In this document: positions 25,819 to 34,613 of the stretch, one piece after another
Position numbering within the stretch: position 1 is the stretch's first letter
Layout: every line of letters starts with the position of its first letter
NCBI RefSeq assembly: GCF_011947365.2
Contig: NZ_JAAVSH020000001.1
Location: 1,651,545-1,691,890, forward strand
Source of the DNA: an endosymbiont of Lamellibrachia barhami
GTDB lineage: Bacteria > Pseudomonadota > Gammaproteobacteria > Chromatiales > Chromatiaceae
DNA: 40,346 bases
Direction of reading: 5' to 3'
Program-made: the position numbers and the translations under genes
Notes under the pieces: model-generated
What the model saw: the letters and a program-made list of their open reading frames with translations, nothing else
Told to the model about the DNA's origin: nothing
Database searches by the model: none

Positions 25819-25821
25819 CTT

Positions 25822-27909
25822 TTAGAACTTCACTGAACCTTTCACCCAAAGCTCACGGCCAGGCTCGTTGACCTGGATCGCTTCAGGGCTGAAGGGATCA
25901 AGATTTGCCCGATTCACATGATAAGCGTAGCTCTTGTCGAACAGGTTGTTGACACCAAAGCGCACATTGGCGCTATCGGTTACAGCATAACTGCCGAAAA
26001 GATCGAGCACTACCCACCCTGCAGTCTCCCCGACATCCTGACCACTTCCGTCAATGATATCGGCCCGCGTCTGTTCGGCATTCGCTCTGACGGTACCGCC
26101 AAAATCCCAAGCACCTGTGGTGTAATCCGCACCCAGGGTCATCTCAAGCGGCGAGATCTGGGCGATGGGACGACTGTCGGTGGTATTTTCCGCATTCACA
26201 TAGGCGAGACTTGCCCGGCCGGAGAGTGAGTTCGATATGAAATAAGATCCTTCCCACTCCAGTCCATAGAATCTGGCTTCGATGTTGCGGTAGATGGTGG
26301 CTCCATTGGCGAGCAGAATACCCTCCTGGCCACGCGCCCGATCCCGCAGAATATAGTCACTGACATCATTGTAATAGGCAGTAAAACCGCTCGACCAGAC
26401 ATCTCCGTAGACCTCAAAACCTGCCTCAATCTGGTGATGTTGTTCAGGGTCGAGTTCCGGATTGCCCACCCAGTCCAGCACCATGGCGCCCATCCTCATG
26501 AAACTGGCAATATAACGTTCACTGGCATCCGCCGTGCGCACGCTGCGGCTGACACCCATGAAGAGATTGCCATTGTCGATGGCATGTTCATAACGCAGAA
26601 AACCGCCGATATTATTCTCGTCACTGCTCTCCGATGCCTGAGCATAATAGAGCGCATAGAGATCATTCGGCGTCGGACTCATACCTACCTGCGGCTTTTC
26701 GGCACCCCTTGAAATGGAGGCATTGACCTTGTCGTAACGAATACCCGCCTTGAGGCTGTCATCCTGATTCATCGGCATCGACAATTCTGCGAAAAAACCT
26801 GTCTGCTCCAGTTCAGCTCCTGGCCACATGATCGACTGCACTATTGTCGGATCAGTGGTCAGCATCATATCTGCAGCCGTCAGACGCTCTGCATCACGGT
26901 CATTTTTCTGGTAATCGACACCCAGGGTCAGCATCTTGTTCCCAAACATCAGGTCACCACTGGCACGCCCACCAAGCGTGTCCGAGGTGGTCGGCGTCTT
27001 CGCATTTGACATCGCCGTACGTTCCCGCAGAGAGTAGTTATCCATGAGGTGAGTGACATCGGTCTTGTAGATGTTGGCTTTCAAAGCGGTGAATGGCCCC
27101 ACCGTCGCCTGCCGGTCAAACTTTAATCGAATATTGTCAGAATCGCTCTCTGGAGAGTCCATGTTGGCGCCGGAAAAGAGTACATCACGCTCTCGATTCG
27201 CTTCGAGATTGAGTTCAATCCGGGTATCCTTGTCTGGTGTATATCCCGCTGTCAGATTTCCTGAACGGGTGTTATAAGCAGAACGAACCTCCTGACCATC
27301 GCCATCCTCGTAGTTGTCTGCGTCCTTGTAGCCAAACACACCCCTGACATAACCGGTCTCGGCACCGGCCGCCAGATCAGCAGAGATCTCCTTGGTCCCG
27401 GAGTTGCTCTTATAACCGGCATCCACCTTGCCCTTGAAGTGATCACCCTCATCGAACTCGGGTACACCGCGCTCAAACAACACTGTGCCGCCACTACCGC
27501 CGCCACCGTAGAGTACCGTCTGGGAACCTTTGATTACGGTCACACTGTCGTAACTCTCCATCGCAGAATAGGCAGTGGGAGGATCCATTCGGTTGGGGCA
27601 GCCGCCATGGATATAGGCACCATCCAGCAGGATATTTAGGCGATTCTGGCTCTGGCCGCGAATGATCGGCTCGATTCCATGGCCACCCATGCGCGCGCCG
27701 GAGACACCTGTGACACCACGAAGCAGATCAGCGGCATCTGCCGGCATGCCCTGGGATGGCTCGTCCAACGGCATGACAGTTAGCGCGGGAGAGGATTGCG
27801 CCTCACCTTCGACCACAACATCGGAAAGCACTTCAGGTTGGTCGGCCGCAAAGAGCGGTTGGGCTGCCAACATACTGCTGATGGCTACTGCAAGGGTCTT
27901 CAACTTCAT
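25822..27909 (-). CDS. TonB-dependent copper receptor (OprC/NosA-like)
   Basis: This 695-residue outer-membrane protein has a signal peptide (MKLKTLAVAISSMLAAQPLF, cleaved after AA), a plug domain with LLRGVTGVSGARMGGHGIEP and GQSQNRLNILLDGAYIHGG, then CPNRMDPPT. The HGGCPNRMDPPT stretch is characteristic of the TonB-dependent copper receptor family and supplies Cys, His and Met ligands for copper. A 22-strand barrel follows, ending in Phe (GSVKF) as needed for barrel assembly. Length is typical. GAGGTAGGATCC precedes the ATG. The nearby TtpC/ExbB2/ExbD2/TonB2 operon on the same strand could supply its energy. Copper is established for family members; the substrate here is inferred. Confidence 0.92.
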   Translation of the reverse strand: MKLKTLAVAISSMLAAQPLFAADQPEVLSDVVVEGEAQSSPALTVMPLDEPSQGMPADAADLLRGVTGVSGARMGGHGIEPIIRGQSQNRLNILLDGAYIHGGCPNRMDPPTAYSAMESYDSVTVIKGSQTVLYGGGGSGGTVLFERGVPEFDEGDHFKGKVDAGYKSNSGTKEISADLAAGAETGYVRGVFGYKDADNYEDGDGQEVRSAYNTRSGNLTAGYTPDKDTRIELNLEANRERDVLFSGANMDSPESDSDNIRLKFDRQATVGPFTALKANIYKTDVTHLMDNYSLRERTAMSNAKTPTTSDTLGGRASGDLMFGNKMLTLGVDYQKNDRDAERLTAADMMLTTDPTIVQSIMWPGAELEQTGFFAELSMPMNQDDSLKAGIRYDKVNASISRGAEKPQVGMSPTPNDLYALYYAQASESSDENNIGGFLRYEHAIDNGNLFMGVSRSVRTADASERYIASFMRMGAMVLDWVGNPELDPEQHHQIEAGFEVYGDVWSSGFTAYYNDVSDYILRDRARGQEGILLANGATIYRNIEARFYGLEWEGSYFISNSLSGRASLAYVNAENTTDSRPIAQISPLEMTLGADYTTGAWDFGGTVRANAEQTRADIIDGSGQDVGETAGWVVLDLFGSYAVTDSANVRFGVNNLFDKSYAYHVNRANLDPFSPEAIQVNEPGRELWVKGSVKF

Positions 27910-28302
27910 GGATCCTACCTCTTCTATTGTTATATTCCATCCAATAAAGCAAAGAGGGTGCCAACTTTTTATCTATTTGTTATTCAATAACTTCCTTTGA
28001 TACCAATTGAATGCCAGCCCGATAGAGTGTGGCATTTCACTCACTTGATGTGTCATTTGGCGCAATCGCAATGCCGGGAATCAGTGCCTGAAACCTCGTA
28101 GGTTGGGTTAGGTACACATCACCGCTAAGAAAAACATTTCCTCCAAAGCCAAGCGTGTACCGTAACCCAACACTCTCCGCGAATTTCAAGCCCAAGCGTT
28201 GGGTTACGATGCGCTCAAACAGGGTCGATAAACAGAAAGCGTGGCTGTGTCGCGCTTCTAACCCAACCTACATTTCTTGCAACGGCAAGATCGAGATGGG
28301 AG
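27910..28302. other. Intergenic region upstream of the copper receptor gene
   Basis: 393 bases without a gene. The left part (about 27910-28080) is AT-rich and should hold the receptor promoter on the minus strand; it contains the half-repeated motif AAATGACACA and GAAATGCCACA, not matched to a known operator. The right part is a family B repeat cluster. Confidence 0.5.
28098..28272. repeat. Inverted repeat cluster (family B)
   Basis: GTAGGTTGGGTTAGG on the left and CTAACCCAACCTAC on the right form the outer arms. Internal GTAACCCAAC and GTTGGGTTACGATGCGC copies form nested hairpins, giving two stacked units in about 175 bases. It is related to the unit at 17791. It separates the TPR gene from the copper receptor gene. 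Confidence 0.7.
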
Positions 28303-29508
28303 CTATTCTGCAGCCAGATACTCAAGCCACTGTTCGGCCTGATGGCGCTCCTGTTTTTTTACCGAAGCGTCCCGTGCCTTGGTGAAAGCGTCGATAGCCT
28401 GCTGACGACGTTCCGATCGGGCATATGACGTACCCAATAACAACCAGTCACGAGCAGAAGGTTTTTTCTTTCTTTCGATACCCCGCTGCAGTCGGGTTGC
28501 AGCGGTTTCCCAAAGCTCCAGCTCAATCAATAATGATCCCCACTTCAGGTCCGATCTGCCACTAAGATCGATATTAGACAGGCGTGAAAAAATCGGCAAC
28601 GCTTTCTCAGGCTCGCGGGCCAGCACCCACGCATCGGCCAGCAGACTCAGATTTCGGACATTGGCCTTGAGCAGTCCCGACATTATATGGATTTCCACCA
28701 GCTCAGCTGCATCCAGCGGCATATTCTGGTGCAGATAGAGGTTGGCAAGACGACGAAGCTCCCCCGCTTTCAACAATCCCTTCTCGGCCGCCAGCGCCAT
28801 CACCGCTGTGGCCGCCTTTTCCCGCTGCTGCTGCATCAATACACCGGCCAGTTGACGCCAATAATCTGCATTGTCGGGAAACATTCCTACCATCTTTTGC
28901 AGCAGTTCAGCAGCCGGCTGCAACTGCTCAGTTTCCAGATAGAGTCCAACGAGCAGCTGATACCAGGACTCTTCAACTTCGTCCGACTGTTTGATCGCGA
29001 GTTTCAGTGCCTTGATTGCCGGTTTCCACCGTGCCAGCGAACGATAGACCTGCGCCAGTAGCACGTACGCACGGGGAGGTGGCTGCTGTTCCAACTCAAA
29101 CCATAACTGCAACAGTTGCAGCGCCGCTTTGGCATTATCTTCCTGCAACTGTAACTGAGCCGTGGTGTAGCGCAGGCTATGGGTAACCTGATCTGGCAGG
29201 GCTGATGAGTTGATCGCCCCCATGAAATGGGTGATGGCAGCGGGATAATCATTCAGGCCGATAGCAACATAGCCATAGGTCTGATGAACCAGGGCTGTTT
29301 CGTAGCGATTGTCTGCCACACGAGCCAATAATCCATCCAGCTCTTCGGCAGCCTCTGTATATCGTTCGTGACGGATCAGCGCCTCGACTAGAAACAGATA
29401 GTCGTATGTGAGCTGAGTGGCGATGTACTCATCTCCACCGTCTTCTTCTGCCTGAGTGCCAAACCCCACCAGCAGGAGCAACAAAATGGGCAGACCCAAC
29501 CACTTCAT
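28303..29508 (-). CDS. TPR protein of the TonB2-type operon
   Basis: The 401-residue product has a signal peptide (MKWLGLPILLLLLVGFGTQA) and about eight to ten tetratricopeptide-like helical pairs (for example YVLLAQVYRSLARWKPAIKA and LLLGTSYARSERRQQAIDAF), so it acts in the periplasm as a protein-binding scaffold. It overlaps tonB by four bases (ATGA) and is last in the operon. In Vibrio a TPR gene holds the same place next to tonB2-exbD2-exbB2-ttpC, where it is thought to help the TonB2 complex. No enzymatic motif is present. Confidence 0.85.
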   Translation of the reverse strand: MKWLGLPILLLLLVGFGTQAEEDGGDEYIATQLTYDYLFLVEALIRHERYTEAAEELDGLLARVADNRYETALVHQTYGYVAIGLNDYPAAITHFMGAINSSALPDQVTHSLRYTTAQLQLQEDNAKAALQLLQLWFELEQQPPPRAYVLLAQVYRSLARWKPAIKALKLAIKQSDEVEESWYQLLVGLYLETEQLQPAAELLQKMVGMFPDNADYWRQLAGVLMQQQREKAATAVMALAAEKGLLKAGELRRLANLYLHQNMPLDAAELVEIHIMSGLLKANVRNLSLLADAWVLAREPEKALPIFSRLSNIDLSGRSDLKWGSLLIELELWETAATRLQRGIERKKKPSARDWLLLGTSYARSERRQQAIDAFTKARDASVKKQERHQAEQWLEYLAAE

Positions 29509-30149
29509 TTTTTCTTCATCGTAAAGTGGATGGTCTGACTTGCAGATCGGGAAACGGCAATCCCATCCTCAACTTTAGGTTGAAACTTCCAGCGCCGAAT
29601 CGCCCGTAGTGCCGCCTGCTCGAAATAGCCCACAGGTTCCGCCTTCAACACCTCTGGATCACTCACTGAGCCATCGGCTGTGATAGTAAAGTTCAAGGTA
29701 ACGCTGCCCTCCACATGACGCAGCAACGCCCGTTGAGGGTAACGTGGCGCAAAACGCAGCAGCGGTATAGGATCAGAGGAAGGGATAAGCGGCATCGCAG
29801 GCGGACGAAAAGCGCCAAGATAGGGACCCGAGCCAATGTTCAGAGGAATATCGATCTTCGGCGTATCCCAGTTCGGCAGTTTGTTTCCTGGCTGCTTGAA
29901 AGAGAGCCGTTGAGGTTGCGGTGCGCTGGGCGAGGCTGTTGGTGGCGGTTGATCCGGTTCATCCGACAGCTCTGGTGGCGGAGGTTCCGGCTCCGCATTC
30001 AGGCGTATGAAATCCACCACCAAGGGTTCGGCCACTGATCGGTCGAGCGTTGTACTCTCCCCGATCACCATGCGCTGCATGACCCAGAAGAGGGCTACAT
30101 TCACCAACAGGGCAAACAGGATTGCAGGAAGATAGGCCGAACGGCTCAT
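29505..30149 (-). CDS. TonB2-type energy transducer
   Basis: The 214-residue product has an N-terminal membrane anchor (SAYLPAILFALLVNVALFWV), a proline-rich spacer (EPEPPPPELSDEPDQPPP) and a C-terminal TonB domain (RYPQRALLRHVEGSVTLNF, then RRWKFQPKVEDGIAV). It couples the proton motive force harvested by ExbB/ExbD to outer-membrane receptors. The spacer is shorter than in E. coli TonB, as in TonB2 proteins. It overlaps exbD by ATGA upstream and the TPR gene by ATGA downstream. Its receptor is not proven; the copper receptor downstream is a candidate. Confidence 0.92.
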   Translation of the reverse strand: MSRSAYLPAILFALLVNVALFWVMQRMVIGESTTLDRSVAEPLVVDFIRLNAEPEPPPPELSDEPDQPPPTASPSAPQPQRLSFKQPGNKLPNWDTPKIDIPLNIGSGPYLGAFRPPAMPLIPSSDPIPLLRFAPRYPQRALLRHVEGSVTLNFTITADGSVSDPEVLKAEPVGYFEQAALRAIRRWKFQPKVEDGIAVSRSASQTIHFTMKKK

Positions 30150-30559
30150 CCCCCGGCATCCTGTGAAGCGGCAATTGAAACACTCTCCACCCCTGCCAGA
30201 CGCGCCTGATCCAATACCCGCACCACAGTGCCGGTAGGCGCCTGTTCATCAGCCAGGATCACCACCGCCCCTTCCGGATTCTCCGCATGCAGACGTTCAA
30301 CATTGGCGCGCACTGCCCGTAGATCAATGCGGCGTTTATCGATCCAGACCTCCCCTTTACGGGTAACGGCTATGAGGATGCTGGCACGCTCCTTACGAAC
30401 TGCTGTAGCCGCACTGGGCCGGTCAATATCAACTCCGGTCTCTTTCACAAAGGAGGAGGTCACCATGAAAAAGATCAGCAGAATGAAGACCATGTCGATC
30501 AACGGCGTCAGGTTGATGGTAACGCCGCCACTTTCAGATTCAGTATGCCGGTGGCGCAT
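30146..30559 (-). CDS. ExbD-type biopolymer transport protein
   Basis: The 137-residue product has one N-terminal membrane helix with the proton-path Asp, LTPLIDMVFILLIFFMVTS, and a periplasmic domain ending AGVESVSIAA. With ExbB it forms the proton channel that drives TonB. The start was set at ATG 30559, which overlaps the exbB2 stop (TGATG) and has GGGGAG upstream; an earlier in-frame ATG at 30580 lies inside exbB2. It overlaps tonB by four bases. Confidence 0.92.
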   Translation of the reverse strand: MRHRHTESESGGVTINLTPLIDMVFILLIFFMVTSSFVKETGVDIDRPSAATAVRKERASILIAVTRKGEVWIDKRRIDLRAVRANVERLHAENPEGAVVILADEQAPTGTVVRVLDQARLAGVESVSIAASQDAGG

Positions 30560-31029
30560 CAGGTAATCTCCCCGCAACATGTTGCATCCTGCAGGCGGTG
30601 ACGCAGATCACTGACGAAGTAGAAGCCGGAGAGTGAAGTGACCAGCCCCGCCATTGTGGTGATCAGAGCACTGGAGATCCCCCCCGCCATGCCACGAATG
30701 TTGCCGGTACCGTGACTTGCAATGACATAGAAAACATCGATCATGCCCTCCACAGTCCCAAGCAGACCAAGCATCGGCAGGATCTGAGCCAAGGCAGTGA
30801 TGAGGGGCAAACGACTCTGTCCCGCGATCCTGGCAGCCCCGATTCCGGCAAACCAGATACGGCTGTAACAGAGCGTGATCATGCTCCACATCAACAGCGA
30901 CAGCAGCAGGATCAGCCAGAGCACAGGTCCGCCCTGCTCCAGGAAGCGCAGACTATCGGTTGGCAGCCACTCAATCAGCCGTTCCACCGGATTCCGCCCT
31001 ATGCGCCACCATTGCAGCACTCTGTTCAT
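30559..31029 (-). CDS. ExbB2-type MotA/TolQ/ExbB proton channel protein
   Basis: The 156-residue product is short, as ExbB2 proteins are. It has the first helix GGPVLWLILLLSLLMWSMIT and a helical pair with PMLGLLGTVEGMIDVFYVIA and GGISSALITTMAGL, the conserved proton channel motif. The start ATG 31029 lies inside the end of the TtpC gene, giving a 59-base overlap; a shorter start within the overlap cannot be excluded. It overlaps exbD by one base. It works with ExbD and TtpC at the inner membrane. Confidence 0.9.
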   Translation of the reverse strand: MNRVLQWWRIGRNPVERLIEWLPTDSLRFLEQGGPVLWLILLLSLLMWSMITLCYSRIWFAGIGAARIAGQSRLPLITALAQILPMLGLLGTVEGMIDVFYVIASHGTGNIRGMAGGISSALITTMAGLVTSLSGFYFVSDLRHRLQDATCCGEIT

Positions 31030-32323
31030 CAAGGATCTGGATCAGCCGGTTGCTGCGGCCGGAGAGATAACTGTGCAGCAGCACCAGAGGTATCGCTACC
31101 GCCAGTCCCAGCTCAGTAGTCACCAACGCCTGGGAAATGCCGCCGGACATCAGTTTTGGATCGCCGGTTCCAAACAGGGTGATCGACTGAAATGTCTCGA
31201 TCATGCCCGTAACTGTACCCAACAACCCCAGCAGGGGGGCAACAGCTGCCAGGATACCCAACATCGGCAATCCCCGCCTCAGTGCAGGCAACTCTTTCAG
31301 GATGGCCTCGTCAGAACGCAATTGTAGCGCTTCGGCATCGCTATCGGCCTGCGTATTCATCGCCAGCATCAGGCGTCCCAAGGGATTCTTCCCGGATGCC
31401 GAACGATTACCAATCTGCTTTTTAACCCGGCGTCCGGTAACGAAGAGTAAAATCAGTCGTTCGAGGGTCAGCAAAATACCCACCGCGCCCAAGCCGATGA
31501 TGATGTAACCGATAACCCCACCCTGCCGAATGCGCTCCAGCAGAGTGGGTGACTGTACCAACAGCGACAGAATTGCGCCGCGGGAGGGATCGACCGCCAT
31601 GGTTTCAATTGTCTCTTCGGCGGCCTCAAATTTTTTCGCCATCAACTGAAAACGCGGAGTGGGCTGCCGGCCCAACGCCATCAGACGACCGCTCTCCGGC
31701 AGATAGCGTAGATAACGTCCGTTGGATATGGCGTTGAAGGGACCAATCCGGGTAACCATCTCATTCTGCTCGACCCCATCGCTGGTAATCACGGGGGTTT
31801 CAAAACGTTTGATTTTACCCGCTTCCACCAGACGTTCGAGAAACAGTTGCCAGAGTGCCTCCAGTTTTTCAATAGAGGGAAGCTTCTGACTGCCCGCCAA
31901 TTCATCCAACAACAGCAGATCCTGTGGTCGTTCCACACTGATCAACGAAGCGCCAAAAATATTCCGACTCTCGGATGCCACCTGGCGCACACTGCCGAAT
32001 AGTTCGCCCAAGGTGCCGCTCTTCTCTTTCAGTTGAGCCCGTTGCTCGATCAGACGCCCCTGATTTTCAGTGTAGCGCTGATCCAACTCCAGCTTGCGCT
32101 GTTTGGCAATGGCAAGCGCCTGTTTGGCCTCATCGAGCAGGCGCTCGCGCTGATCCCGTTGTTCGAGAAACCGCTGCTCTCTCGATCTATCCCGCTTCTG
32201 CTGCAGTTGCCTGGATTCACGCACCTGCTGCAACAGACTCTCTAGAGAATCAGCCTTGGCAGCAAAAAGCAGACTGCTTTGGGATAGCATCAGCATAAAC
32301 AGCAGAAAGAATAATTGCTTCAT
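30971..32323 (-). CDS. TtpC-like MotA/TolQ/ExbB protein
   Basis: The 450-residue product has a signal sequence (MKQLFFLLFMLMLSQSSLLF), a long charged coiled coil in the periplasm (about residues 25-140), a globular part and then a C-terminal TolQ/ExbB domain with three membrane helices, including LGILAAVAPLLGLLGTVTGM and GGISQALVTTELGLAVAIPL. In Vibrio TtpC is an extra component required for TonB2 function. The start was set at ATG 32323, which overlaps the DUF3450 stop (ATGA); a longer frame would start inside that gene. Its 3' end overlaps exbB2. Confidence 0.9.
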   Translation of the reverse strand: MKQLFFLLFMLMLSQSSLLFAAKADSLESLLQQVRESRQLQQKRDRSREQRFLEQRDQRERLLDEAKQALAIAKQRKLELDQRYTENQGRLIEQRAQLKEKSGTLGELFGSVRQVASESRNIFGASLISVERPQDLLLLDELAGSQKLPSIEKLEALWQLFLERLVEAGKIKRFETPVITSDGVEQNEMVTRIGPFNAISNGRYLRYLPESGRLMALGRQPTPRFQLMAKKFEAAEETIETMAVDPSRGAILSLLVQSPTLLERIRQGGVIGYIIIGLGAVGILLTLERLILLFVTGRRVKKQIGNRSASGKNPLGRLMLAMNTQADSDAEALQLRSDEAILKELPALRRGLPMLGILAAVAPLLGLLGTVTGMIETFQSITLFGTGDPKLMSGGISQALVTTELGLAVAIPLVLLHSYLSGRSNRLIQILDEQSAAMVAHRAESGGTAD

Positions 32324-33096
32324 GGCATCCGCTCCGGCACGATCAGAGGGAGTGGCATCAGATCGGGGGGAAGCCGTTTTTCGGCAATCTGTAGCGCCCT
32401 GTCGATCTTGCGGTTGTGTTCCTGCGCCAGCGGTTCCCAACGGGAAACCGCTCTATTCCAAATACCCGCGGCCTTGCCATCCAGCGTCAGGTAGTAGAGC
32501 GCAACCCGTCCCAAGCGCAGAAAGGTCACCAAACGCGGTTCACCATCGAGTTCCAGTTTTCCGCGGTAGGATTCGATGGTTCGCCCGTACTCGGTCTCCA
32601 CCTGGTAGGCCTCCAGCAAACGACGATAACGCTCGGGAAGAGTGGCATTGCTCTGTCCCTCAAGATCCTGCAACTGTGCAATACGTTTGGCACGCTCATC
32701 CGGTAGAAAAGGTGTATCCAGTTCGACAAAACGATCCAACACGTCCAGCATCCGTTCCATAAGCGGTTCAATTTCGCGACGGGTGTTATCGATGGAGAGA
32801 AGTTGCTCGGCAAGACGATGAAGCTCTTCGTCCTGCGAGGCTACGAAACGCTGACGATGCTCATTGTACTGTTCCAGTCTTTCCAGTTCTGCAGAGACCT
32901 GACGATAGCTTTCCAACAGATTGCGGGACTCGTCGTCGAGTTGCTCGACCCGCTTCTGCGAATCGATAGCCTCACTGACCGCCCTCTGCTGCTCAGAAAG
33001 TGCTGCACTGAAGCTGTCAGCCATAACCGGAAACGGTAGAAACACAAGGAGTACGACAAGCCGGAAAAGTCTCATCAAAAAGACCAAAAATCGCAT
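32320..33096 (-). CDS. DUF3450 family periplasmic protein
   Basis: The 258-residue product has a signal peptide with LFRLVVLLVFLPFPVMADS, then a long coiled coil (about residues 27-125, rich in Glu, Gln, Leu and Arg) and a C-terminal region with the DUF3450-type GEPRLVTFLRLGRVALYYLT and NRAVSRWEPL. It opens the TonB2 operon, as its homologue does in Vibrio, and probably assists TtpC at the periplasmic face; its action is unknown. The start was placed at ATG 33096 with GGGTAA upstream. TTG 33114 and ATG 33075 are alternatives, the latter giving a shorter signal peptide. Confidence 0.85.
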   Translation of the reverse strand: MRFLVFLMRLFRLVVLLVFLPFPVMADSFSAALSEQQRAVSEAIDSQKRVEQLDDESRNLLESYRQVSAELERLEQYNEHRQRFVASQDEELHRLAEQLLSIDNTRREIEPLMERMLDVLDRFVELDTPFLPDERAKRIAQLQDLEGQSNATLPERYRRLLEAYQVETEYGRTIESYRGKLELDGEPRLVTFLRLGRVALYYLTLDGKAAGIWNRAVSRWEPLAQEHNRKIDRALQIAEKRLPPDLMPLPLIVPERMP

Positions 33097-33454
33097 AATC
33101 GAAACATTACCCAAAAATCAGAGTCAACGAAAAACAGCCAAATTATATATAGATTGGAAACCTTTCATGACACGACCACCGTTCAAGCTTGGCCATCCAC
33201 ATGATACCCGAGGTTTATACCTTAAAAAGGGTAAAGACAACAAATAGGCGGCAGTTGAACATATCGTAAAATATTCTGAATTGACTTACATCCATCCTCC
33301 CCGGATCTCAGTCCAACCAAGCCGTGATTTACACAATGCAATAGCGCAATAATTCTCTGTTAAGCCGGTAATGCCTATGTTAAATAGGGGGATACTTGGG
33401 GTATGAACTGAATCACACACTCAATCGAAGCAAAATCAAAGAGGGAGAAAGAGG
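33097..33454. other. Divergent promoter region between the TonB2 operon and malyl-CoA lyase
   Basis: About 358 bases between divergent genes, AT-rich with a TATATAT stretch near 33145. A 26-codon frame at 33167-33247 lacks a ribosome binding site and is probably chance. GAGGGAGAAAGAGG at about 33440-33453 is the ribosome binding site of the next gene. No defined operator was recognised. Confidence 0.5.
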
Positions 33455-34420
33455 ATGGCCTATAAACACCGTCTGCATCGAAGTGAACTGGCCGTGCCCG
33501 GCAGTAACGAGCGAATGCTGGAGAAAGCCCCCAAGGCGGGCGCCGATCTCGTGTTTCTTGATCTGGAGGACTCCGTCGCCGTCCCCGACAAGGAGCAGGC
33601 CAGGAAAAATGTCATCCATGCGCTGAACAATTTCGACTGGTCAGGCTGTTCCGTCTCGGTGCGCATCAACGGGCTGGACACCCACTTTTGCTATCGCGAC
33701 ATCATCGATGTTGCGGAACAGGCGGGTGACAAACTGGATACTTTACTGGTACCCAAGGTCGGTCAACCCTCCGACCTGCAGTTTGTCGCCCTGCTGCTGA
33801 AACAGATCGAGGCAGCCAAAGGGCTGAAACCGATCAATCTGCATGCCCTGATCGAAACCGCCATGGGCATGGCCAACGTGGAGGCCATCGCCCAAGCCTG
33901 TCCCGACAGGCTGGAAGCACTGGTCTTCGGCGTTGCCGACTACGCCGCTTCCACCCAAGCCCGAACCGTCAGCATGGGGGGACCCAACCCAGACTACTTG
34001 ATGCTCGACACGCCGGATGAAAATGGTAACCGGCAGACCTGTCTGGGCAATCAGTGGCACTTCGCCATGTCACGGATAATCGTTGCCTGCCGCGCCTATG
34101 GCCTGCGTCCCATCGATGGACCCTTTGGCGATTTCAGCGACCCGGAGGGCTACCTGGCTGTGGCCAGAGCCTTTGCGGCACTGGGCGGTGAAGGAAAATG
34201 GGCGATTCACCCCTCACAGATTGCCCTGGCCAATGAGGTCTTCTCTCCCGGAAAGGCCGAGGTGAATCGCGCCCAGCGCATCATCCTGGCGATGGAAGAG
34301 GCCGAAACTGAAGGCAAGGGCGCGGTCAGCCTGGAGGGAAAGATGATCGACGCCGCTTCTATCAAGCAAGCTCAGGTTGTGCTTGAAAAGGTAAAACAGA
34401 TCAGCAAACAAGCGGTCTGA
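33455..34420 (+). CDS. CoA ester lyase (malyl-CoA / beta-methylmalyl-CoA lyase-like, HpcH/HpaI family)
   Basis: The enzyme cleaves malyl-CoA to acetyl-CoA and glyoxylate, or runs in reverse, using Mg2+. The 321-residue product has the TIM-barrel signature RSELAVPGSNERMLEKAPKA, the metal-site strand DLVFLDLEDSV, ALIETAMGMANVEAIA with the metal Glu, and FGVADYAAS with the Asp. The family also includes citramalyl-CoA lyases, so the exact substrate is not certain. The ATG follows a strong purine-rich ribosome binding site. A remnant of a succinyl/malate-CoA ligase beta gene follows 11 bases later with its own AGGGGAC site, so an ancestral operon could convert malate to malyl-CoA and then glyoxylate. 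Glycolate oxidase genes 3 kb away also handle glyoxylate. Confidence 0.85.
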   Translation: MAYKHRLHRSELAVPGSNERMLEKAPKAGADLVFLDLEDSVAVPDKEQARKNVIHALNNFDWSGCSVSVRINGLDTHFCYRDIIDVAEQAGDKLDTLLVPKVGQPSDLQFVALLLKQIEAAKGLKPINLHALIETAMGMANVEAIAQACPDRLEALVFGVADYAASTQARTVSMGGPNPDYLMLDTPDENGNRQTCLGNQWHFAMSRIIVACRAYGLRPIDGPFGDFSDPEGYLAVARAFAALGGEGKWAIHPSQIALANEVFSPGKAEVNRAQRIILAMEEAETEGKGAVSLEGKMIDAASIKQAQVVLEKVKQISKQAV

Positions 34421-34431
34421 AGGGGACAGGC

Positions 34432-34533
34432 GTGGATATTCATGAGTATCAAGCCAATGAACTCTTCGACCGCTTCTTCGCCAATGCATCCAACATCGCA
34501 CCCGCAGCGTATCTTTTAAGATCATTGGCCTGA
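34432..34533 (+). pseudogene. Remnant of malate-CoA ligase / succinyl-CoA synthetase beta subunit
   Basis: From GTG 34432, preceded by AGGGGACAGGC, the frame reads VDIHEYQANELFDRF before losing similarity. This matches the invariant N-terminus of ATP-grasp beta subunits (MNIHEYQAKELF in SucC, similar in MtkA). Only about 15 of nearly 390 residues remain, and the frame stops at 34531-34533 inside a palindromic repeat. The rest of the beta gene and any alpha gene are missing. Position right after malyl-CoA lyase favours malate thiokinase (mtkA) over sucC. Confidence 0.75.
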
Positions 34534-34560
34534 TCTGCTGCGCTTGATCAGGCCTAACCC
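34527..34560. repeat. REP-like unit (family A) at the end of the truncated ligase gene
   Basis: GGCCTGATCTGCTGCGCTTG and ATCAGGCC form an imperfect palindrome of the family A type. It overlaps the stop codon of the ligase remnant, so it may mark the deletion junction. Confidence 0.65.
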
Positions 34561-34613
34561 GGGGTGAGTTGTTGGTTCTCACGCAGGTTGCTGAAATTAC
34601 AAGATTGAAGACC

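Noticed and set aside
28098-28272. Repeat cluster considered as a CRISPR array
   Set aside because: The repeats are inverted and unequal in spacing, with no regular spacers, and no cas gene is near.
33167-33247. 26-codon plus-strand frame beginning MTRPPFKLGHPHD
   Set aside because: No ribosome binding site, no neighbour in the same unit and no recognisable similarity; it lies in a promoter region between divergent genes.
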